From Spirochaetales bacterium (GTDB lineage Bacteria; Spirochaetota; Spirochaetia; SZUA-6; DRHE01): 18,833 nucleotides of DNA. The position numbers and the translations under genes are program-made. Positions within the stretch are counted from its first letter, which is position 1, and every line of letters starts with the position of its first letter. A model generated the notes under the pieces. That model saw only the letters and a list, made by a program, of their open reading frames with translations. It was not told where the DNA came from and made no database searches. This document shows positions 14,917 to 18,833 of the stretch, in pieces. Where the stretch lies: contig JAFGFV010000635.1 of assembly GCA_016930895.1 (NCBI GenBank), positions 1 to 18,833 on the forward strand. The letters run 5' to 3'.

Positions 14917-15951
14917 CTACGGTTTCCACCTGCCCTCGATCTGCACGTATTCCGGCTTGATCTCTTCCAGGAATCCCGTATAGGTGTAGTCAAGCGGGTC
15001 GATTTTCTCCTTGATCCTGCCTTGTTCGTAAAGGAAGTCGGTGTAGTTCCGCATGTCCGTCAGGTAGCGCTGGTCAATCGGGCCGTTGACGATATCCTTG
15101 TGGGTCCAGTAGGGTTCCCACCCCATCTCGATGATCTCCATCTTCTGCTCGGTGTACTTCTGATGGATTGCCATGACCTCCTGCTTGTTCGCTGGGTTGT
15201 CGCAGTACTCCTGGCCGCGAACCAGGACGCGTACGATCTCCCTCGCCGCGTTGGGGTTCTTCCTGAGGAACTCCTCGGTGAACACGATCGGCACGTTGGT
15301 GTGCGAGAACCTGAGGCTGTCGAACATGTACGAGGCAATCTTGCGAACCTCGGGATAGTATGGAAATGGAGGAAACAGGGGAGAAGCCTGAATCTCGTTG
15401 TTGGTCAGGGCCGTGACTTGGTCAGCTGGAGACAGGTTGACGATGTTCAGCTTCCCCTTGTCCAGCCCATAGTGCTCGGCCAGGTTGTTCATCACGGCGG
15501 TTTGGGTTGATCCGTCGAGCAGTCCGATGCGGATATCGTACAGGTCTTCGGGCCGGGTCACTCCAGCGTCGTTGCGTACGAAGAGATACTCTCCAGGGCA
15601 TACGGTCAGGACCCCGGCCACGACTACCGGAACGCCGTTGTGGCGCATGCTGATAACCGGAAGATTGCCGGGGTTCCAGACATGGATCGCCCCGGCGAGC
15701 AGGGCTTCACCTGCTAGCGCCCCGGCGGTGAAGACCTCGTACTCGACTTCCTCGAAGCCGGCCTCCTTGAACCAGCCTTTCTCCATGGCGACACTGTGGG
15801 GCGCGAACACATCGTTTGGCTGAAAATGGAGAACGAGTTTCTTGATCTCGACCTTGCCCGCCGCCATTTCCTCGGTCGTCCCGGCCGCGTACAAGGAGAC
15901 GGCTGCAGCGATGAGAACCGCACTCAGGATCGTGACGCGCTGGTACTTCAT
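14917..15951 (-). CDS. ABC transporter substrate-binding protein, NitT/TauT (TauA/SsuA-like)
   Basis: The 344-residue protein begins with a signal peptide (MKYQRVTILSAVLIAAAVSLYAAGTTEE split at about residue 22-23). There is no lipid-anchor Cys, a style seen in spirochaetal binding proteins. The mature protein has the family pattern: VEIKKLVLHFQPNDVFAPH, then GWFKEAGFEEVEYEVFTAG, GALAGEALLAGAIHVWNPGN, PGEYLFVRNDAGVTRPEDL, IGLLDGSTQTAVMNNLAEHYG and REIVRVLVRGQEYCDNP. It captures a small anion in the periplasm and delivers it to the permeases. ATG 15951 is preceded by AAGGAGGG at 7-8 bases. The stop of a short upstream ORF overlaps the ATG (ATGA). The substrate cannot be read reliably; neighbouring sulfotransferase-like and TauE genes favour a sulfonate or sulfate ester. 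Confidence 0.9.
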   Translation of the reverse strand: MKYQRVTILSAVLIAAAVSLYAAGTTEEMAAGKVEIKKLVLHFQPNDVFAPHSVAMEKGWFKEAGFEEVEYEVFTAGALAGEALLAGAIHVWNPGNLPVISMRHNGVPVVVAGVLTVCPGEYLFVRNDAGVTRPEDLYDIRIGLLDGSTQTAVMNNLAEHYGLDKGKLNIVNLSPADQVTALTNNEIQASPLFPPFPYYPEVRKIASYMFDSLRFSHTNVPIVFTEEFLRKNPNAAREIVRVLVRGQEYCDNPANKQEVMAIHQKYTEQKMEIIEMGWEPYWTHKDIVNGPIDQRYLTDMRNYTDFLYEQGRIKEKIDPLDYTYTGFLEEIKPEYVQIEGRWKP

Positions 15952-16052
15952 TTGGTACCCTCCTTATGCCCTTTTTTCTTGCATCCGGCCGCCTTCGCGA
16001 TCGTCGTCGTTGAGCGGCCGATACTGGAATGCCATTCCGTACCTGGCGGCAT
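15948..16052 (-). CDS. Possible 34-residue leader ORF coupled to the binding-protein gene
   Basis: On the - strand, AGGAGGAGG lies 5 bases before ATG 16052, followed by 34 codons (MPPGTEWHSSIGRS at the start, a Lys-rich end) and a TGA that overlaps the binding-protein ATG as ATGA. It fills the 133-base gap after ASST-like copy 2. The product is hydrophilic, Thr- and Lys-rich, with one Cys, and resembles nothing I know. It may be a translated leader controlling the binding-protein gene, or a chance frame. The ribosome binding site and exact overlap are the only evidence. Confidence 0.4.
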   Translation of the reverse strand: MPPGTEWHSSIGRSTTTIAKAAGCKKKGHKEGTK

Positions 16053-16084
16053 CACCTCCTCCTGCGCCTGCCCTCAGCTGCAGG

Positions 16085-17176
16085 TCACCTCATAGCCTGC
16101 AGTCCCGGATAGTCCATCCCGTACCGATAGGCGGAATACACGGGATAGGAACGGGAGCGAGTCGGCGACACGTCCCACTGGGGAAGGTGGTTAACGTATT
16201 CCCACACCAACTCGCCTTCTCTCGTCACCTCGAACACTCTGCCGGTCATGCCCTCGCACCCCAGAGTATTGCCGTTGGGAAGCCGCTGGGCATTGGAATA
16301 CATCGATGAGTAGATCTGCTGTTTCATCCGGCCGCCGGCGGGCCCCTCGTAGGACCACACCATTTCATTCTTCGCGGGATCGATCTCGAGCAGTCGGGAG
16401 TAGTTCTGCGCCATCCCGTTGGGATGGAAGCCGTTGTCGAAAACCAGGATGTTCCCGTTTTCCAGCATCGTCGGGGCGTGCTGATGAGTCAACTCCCCCG
16501 TGGTTCCCCAATGCCAGACCACTCTCCCGGTCTTCTTGTCCAGGATCGCCACAGTGTTCACCTTCGCGAAGCTCACGAGGATGTTACCGTCGAGCAGCTC
16601 CTGGCATCCGTTGGCATGCAGCCACGTGTCGCGCGGGCAAAGCGGGCAGCGGTGCAGTAGACCGGGATCGAGCTGTTCGTGGGCAACCCATTCCCAGGCT
16701 ACCTTGCCGCTCGGGCGGATCTCCTGGATCACCTCCCCATACATGATCCCGTCACGCTCACTGCCCTCGTCTCCGCCTTGGATCTGTCGAGCGTAGTCCT
16801 GGGGAAGCGGGCACCACTTCATCACGAGGGTATAGCCGCTGCGCGTTCGGCGGGAAGCGTGATGCACGAGGCTGTCCCGGTATTCCCACACCACGGCACC
16901 GCTCGCATCCAGCTCCTGAACGAGGCCGCCGGCCCCCTCCACATCGGCCAGGGGGCCTCCCTCGATCCATCCAGTGTACAGCAGGTTTCCATTCAGCAAC
17001 AACTCCGCCCCGTCTGCCGGAGGGTATGGCAGGCGCCACTCGTCTGCCACTTCGCCCAACAGGTCGACCATCCAGACCCCGTCCCCGCTTACGGGCGTAA
17101 GCAGCGTGAATCCGCGAAAGGCCCTCCTGGAATCGCAGACCACGAGTCCCTTGATGCACGTCCGCGCGTAGCTCAT
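16085..17176 (-). CDS. Arylsulfotransferase (ASST)-like beta-propeller protein, divergent copy 2
   Basis: The 363-residue propeller protein shares the framework of copies 1 and 3: GAVVWEYRDS, GKVAWEWVAHEQLDP, GRVVWHWGTTG, GNILVFDNG, YSRLLEIDPAKNEMVWSY, GRVFEVTREGELVWEY and DYPGLQ. It is much more divergent and ends right after DYPGLQ, about 25 residues short of the others. His106 (HH at 105-106), His231, His233 (THQHAP) and Arg261 are kept. The C-terminal His of the other copies (HRYxxDYPGLQ) is Tyr350 here. A Cys pair, CPLC (177-180), is unique to this copy. ATG 17176 has GAGGAG 6 bases upstream. It is 27 bases after copy 3 and precedes the binding-protein gene. It has no signal peptide, so it is probably cytoplasmic. 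It may have different substrates or be a regulatory partner. Confidence 0.78.
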   Translation of the reverse strand: MSYARTCIKGLVVCDSRRAFRGFTLLTPVSGDGVWMVDLLGEVADEWRLPYPPADGAELLLNGNLLYTGWIEGGPLADVEGAGGLVQELDASGAVVWEYRDSLVHHASRRTRSGYTLVMKWCPLPQDYARQIQGGDEGSERDGIMYGEVIQEIRPSGKVAWEWVAHEQLDPGLLHRCPLCPRDTWLHANGCQELLDGNILVSFAKVNTVAILDKKTGRVVWHWGTTGELTHQHAPTMLENGNILVFDNGFHPNGMAQNYSRLLEIDPAKNEMVWSYEGPAGGRMKQQIYSSMYSNAQRLPNGNTLGCEGMTGRVFEVTREGELVWEYVNHLPQWDVSPTRSRSYPVYSAYRYGMDYPGLQAMR

Positions 17177-17203
17177 CCTGTTCTCCTCATTCAGTGCTGC
17201 CGG

Positions 17204-18370
17204 TCATACCACAAGGGGGTGAAATCCTCTGCTGAATGCCTTGCTCCCGTACAGACGGTTCTCCCCCGGAAACCTCCTCGGGTCGAGCTCCTTGCCCTGG
17301 AGTCCCGGATAGTCCGCTTCGTACCTATGCGCACGCCACATCATCGTGGTATCCATTCCCACGATCGAGCCCACAAAGGGGCTCACGTATTCCCACACGA
17401 GCTCTCCCTGCCGGGTGACCTCGAAGATCCTGCCGTGCCACGAATCACAGATCACGGTGTTGCCGTTGCTCAAGCGTTCCGCCCCGCTGCATACGCAGGA
17501 GTAGAGGTCGCTTGGGTACGGAGCTCGGTATTCCCAGACGATCTCATCTCGATTCGGCTCGATCTCGACCACCCGTGAGTAGTTCGGCCTGTACTCGTGG
17601 CGTTGGCAGCCGTTGTCGAACATCATGATCCTGCCGTCCGGCAGCTCGCGGGCATCGTGGCCGTGAAAGATGCGACCCCTTCCATATCGAGCGATCACCT
17701 CTCCGGTGCGGTAATCGACCCTGATCGCTTCCCCGGAGTTGCGAAGGCTCATCAAGACGTTACCGTCTCTGCAGACCCAGACCGAGTTCACCAGCCCCCA
17801 GATATTTCGGTTGTCCAGACGCCCCATGGAGTCGATTTCCGGATCGAGGTGTTCGCAGACCTTCCACTCCCAGACGATCTTTCCGTCTCGGTCGATTTCC
17901 CTAACGACGTCCGCCCAGATCTTGCCCTCGAACTCCGTGCCGGGCCTTCCCCCGCGCACTTTGGCCGCCAGCTCATCAGGAACGATGCCGTCTGGATGAT
18001 AGGCCGCGTACATGACGTGACCGTTTTCCATCGAACAGATGTCGTGGGCCTGGTAGGGGGCCATCGCCTTCCAGACGAGATTCGAATTCCAGTCCACTTC
18101 CAGCACGATGCCGCCGATGCCGGCCATCTCCACCGGGAGGCCGAGGTCCGTGTGACTGCGGTACATCCCGGCAAACAGGAGATTCCCGTTGGGCAGCAGC
18201 CACTGATGTGCTCCAGGAGTGTAGGGCATCCGCCAGCGGTTTACGATGTCACCGTCCATGTCGATTAGCCACACGTCATGGGTATACGTGCTGAACAAGG
18301 TGTACCCAGGGTCGGTCTTGCGGCGGTTGCGAAACGTAACGCCCTTCAGGGCTGTCGCAGCAATGCTCAA
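17204..18370 (-). CDS. Arylsulfotransferase (ASST)-like beta-propeller protein, copy 3 (first gene of the operon)
   Basis: The 388-residue protein has the same length as copy 1 with no gaps and about two-thirds identity by eye. It carries GKIVWEWKVCEHLDP, FHGHDARELPDGR, YSRVVEIEPNRDEIVWEY, GNTVICDSWHGRIFEVT and WRAHRYEADYPGLQ. His109, His236, His238, Arg266 and His348 are all kept. The start is TTG 18370 with AGGTG 5 bases upstream, and a TGA of an upstream frame lies 4 bases before it. There is no signal peptide. It is the first gene after the promoter at 18669-18697, with a leader of about 290 bases. Function is inferred from the family: sulfuryl transfer or another propeller-based reaction on the imported compound. 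Confidence 0.8.
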   Translation of the reverse strand: MSIAATALKGVTFRNRRKTDPGYTLFSTYTHDVWLIDMDGDIVNRWRMPYTPGAHQWLLPNGNLLFAGMYRSHTDLGLPVEMAGIGGIVLEVDWNSNLVWKAMAPYQAHDICSMENGHVMYAAYHPDGIVPDELAAKVRGGRPGTEFEGKIWADVVREIDRDGKIVWEWKVCEHLDPEIDSMGRLDNRNIWGLVNSVWVCRDGNVLMSLRNSGEAIRVDYRTGEVIARYGRGRIFHGHDARELPDGRIMMFDNGCQRHEYRPNYSRVVEIEPNRDEIVWEYRAPYPSDLYSCVCSGAERLSNGNTVICDSWHGRIFEVTRQGELVWEYVSPFVGSIVGMDTTMMWRAHRYEADYPGLQGKELDPRRFPGENRLYGSKAFSRGFHPLVV

Positions 18371-18374
18371 TGCG

Positions 18375-18533
18375 TCACCTCACCACGACTTTCGTAGCCT
18401 TCGCAAGGGCAGTGGTCGGGTCGACGAGGTAGGCGGTCAAGCCCTGCCTGATACCGATCGACCCGACGTGAATGTCACTCGTTTGATGGGGAATACTCTG
18501 GTTGACGGCGAGGGGTTTCGGGCTGCTGGTCAC
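18375..18533 (-). other. Open frame of 52 codons in the operon leader (possible small gene or gene remnant)
   Basis: In the 376-base gap between ychF and ASST-like copy 3, a - strand frame runs from a possible GTG at 18533 to TGA at 18375-18377, only 4 bases before the TTG of the next gene. The predicted tail (IGIRQGLTAYLVDPTTALAK, then a short basic end) reads like a real protein C-terminus. However, no good ribosome binding site is seen, and the frame is closed about 65 bases further upstream. It may be a remnant of a lost gene, a leader peptide, or chance. No homology is claimed. Confidence 0.25.
18415..18467. repeat. Perfect 10-bp inverted repeat in the operon leader
   Basis: GTCGGGTCGA (18415-18424) and TCGACCCGAC (18458-18467) are perfect complements with 33 bases between them. 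Inside, AGGTAGGC and GCCCTGCCT can pair with one wobble and one bulge, extending the stem. It lies in the predicted leader of the leftward operon, 45-97 bases before the first start codon. It could be a leader stem, an operator, or a terminator for ychF, though there is no T-run. Confidence 0.45.
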
Positions 18534-18668
18534 GGCCTGCAGGCTGCAGTGTACAGCGTGGTGCGTTGGTGCGTGCGTGGGCTCATCCCTGATTTCCCTG
18601 CCCGGCTATTCAGTTCGTGGATGGTACGCCGTTTGCGGTTTCCTATCCGGGTACTTCAAGCAGCCGGA

Positions 18669-18697
18669 ATTGTCCCACGGTTGCCTGCTGCTGTCAA
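18669..18697 (-). promoter_or_regulatory. Sigma70-type promoter for the leftward operon
   Basis: On the - strand, a perfect TTGACA (18692-18697) is followed after 17 bases by GACAAT (18669-18674, 4/6). It lies in non-coding sequence 50 bases past the ychF stop and predicts a start near 18662, giving a leader of about 290 bases before TTG 18370. This is the best promoter match I found by eye in the window. Confidence 0.55.
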
Positions 18698-18746
18698 GTG
18701 TCCGGAGCATGGCCAGACCCCTCTCCCACCTGTCTTTGGCGCCTGC

Positions 18747-18833
18747 CTACACGTTGAACAGGAAGTGGATGATGTCCCCGTCCCGGACCACGTAGCCCTT
18801 GCCCTCGGTGCGCAGCAGGCCCATCTCGCGGGC
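18747..18833 (-). CDS. ychF: C-terminus of redox-regulated ATPase/GTPase YchF (partial)
   Basis: The last 28 residues are visible before a TAG at 18747-18749: GLLRTEGKGYVVRDGDIIHF followed by LFNV. This is the very conserved end of the TGS domain of YchF/OLA1, a ribosome-associated P-loop NTPase. The rest of the gene lies beyond the right edge. It is transcribed leftward like the operon but is separated by about 376 bases and its own promoter, so it is an unrelated housekeeping neighbour that marks the edge of the accessory cluster. Confidence 0.88.
   Translation of the reverse strand, partial: AREMGLLRTEGKGYVVRDGDIIHFLFNV

Noticed and set aside
15986..16020. CGGCCGC/GCGGCCG inverted repeat before the binding-protein gene, considered as a terminator
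   Set aside because: The nearby run is A on the transcribed (-) strand, giving no U-tract, and the repeat lies inside the possible leader ORF.
18502..18795. 97-codon + strand open frame near the right edge
   Set aside because: It runs antisense into the conserved C-terminus of ychF, lacks a ribosome binding site and shows no recognisable protein pattern.
1..18833. CRISPR arrays, tRNA or rRNA genes, insertion sequences, phage or toxin-antitoxin genes
   Set aside because: No regularly spaced repeats, no RNA gene folds, no transposase or integrase motifs and no terminal inverted repeats were found by reading.

Overview
The window is bacterial, GC-rich and densely coded. The best lineage hints point weakly to a spirochaete or an uncultured relative. 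The ABC substrate-binding protein has a spirochaete-like export signal ending ...YAAGTTEE with no lipid-anchor Cys, and a lipoprotein near the left end has a relaxed lipobox (TTSC). This is inference from style only. The first ~1.6 kb looks more AT-rich than the rest.

Left part (1-4.9 kb): the C-terminal part of an unrecognised gene and a following lipoprotein gene. A promoter-like site then precedes two + strand genes: a Gfo/Idh/MocA oxidoreductase and a TIM-barrel epimerase whose metal ligands match the D-tagatose/D-psicose 3-epimerase family. Facing them on the - strand is a second sugar-isomerase-like TIM-barrel gene with a single-base frameshift. It is divergent from a + strand DUF3604 (PHP-like) metallohydrolase. 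Between these two lie divergent promoter-like boxes flanking three ACCGG direct repeats spaced exactly 11 bp apart.

Right part (6.5-18.4 kb): one long leftward gene series, probably an operon. In transcription order it is: arylsulfotransferase-like beta-propeller, a second divergent copy, a tiny possible leader ORF, then a NitT/TauT-type ABC importer (binding protein, ATPase, two permeases). A third arylsulfotransferase-like gene follows, then a Gfo/Idh/MocA oxidoreductase, an alkaline-phosphatase-superfamily protein, another oxidoreductase and a TauE/SafE exporter. Genes are joined by ATGA or TTGA overlaps or short gaps. A good sigma70-type promoter (TTGACA-17-GACAAT) sits ~300 bp upstream of the first gene, just beyond the end of a leftward ychF.

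Working model (inference): the importer brings in an organosulfur or similar small anion. The three cytoplasmic sulfotransferase-like propellers and the two dehydrogenases transform it, and TauE exports sulfite or another sulfur anion. The most striking protein is the AlkP-superfamily member: it keeps the fold's landmarks but has replaced six of the seven canonical metal/nucleophile residues, so it looks like a pseudo-enzyme or a protein with a new chemistry. I know of no described system with this gene set.
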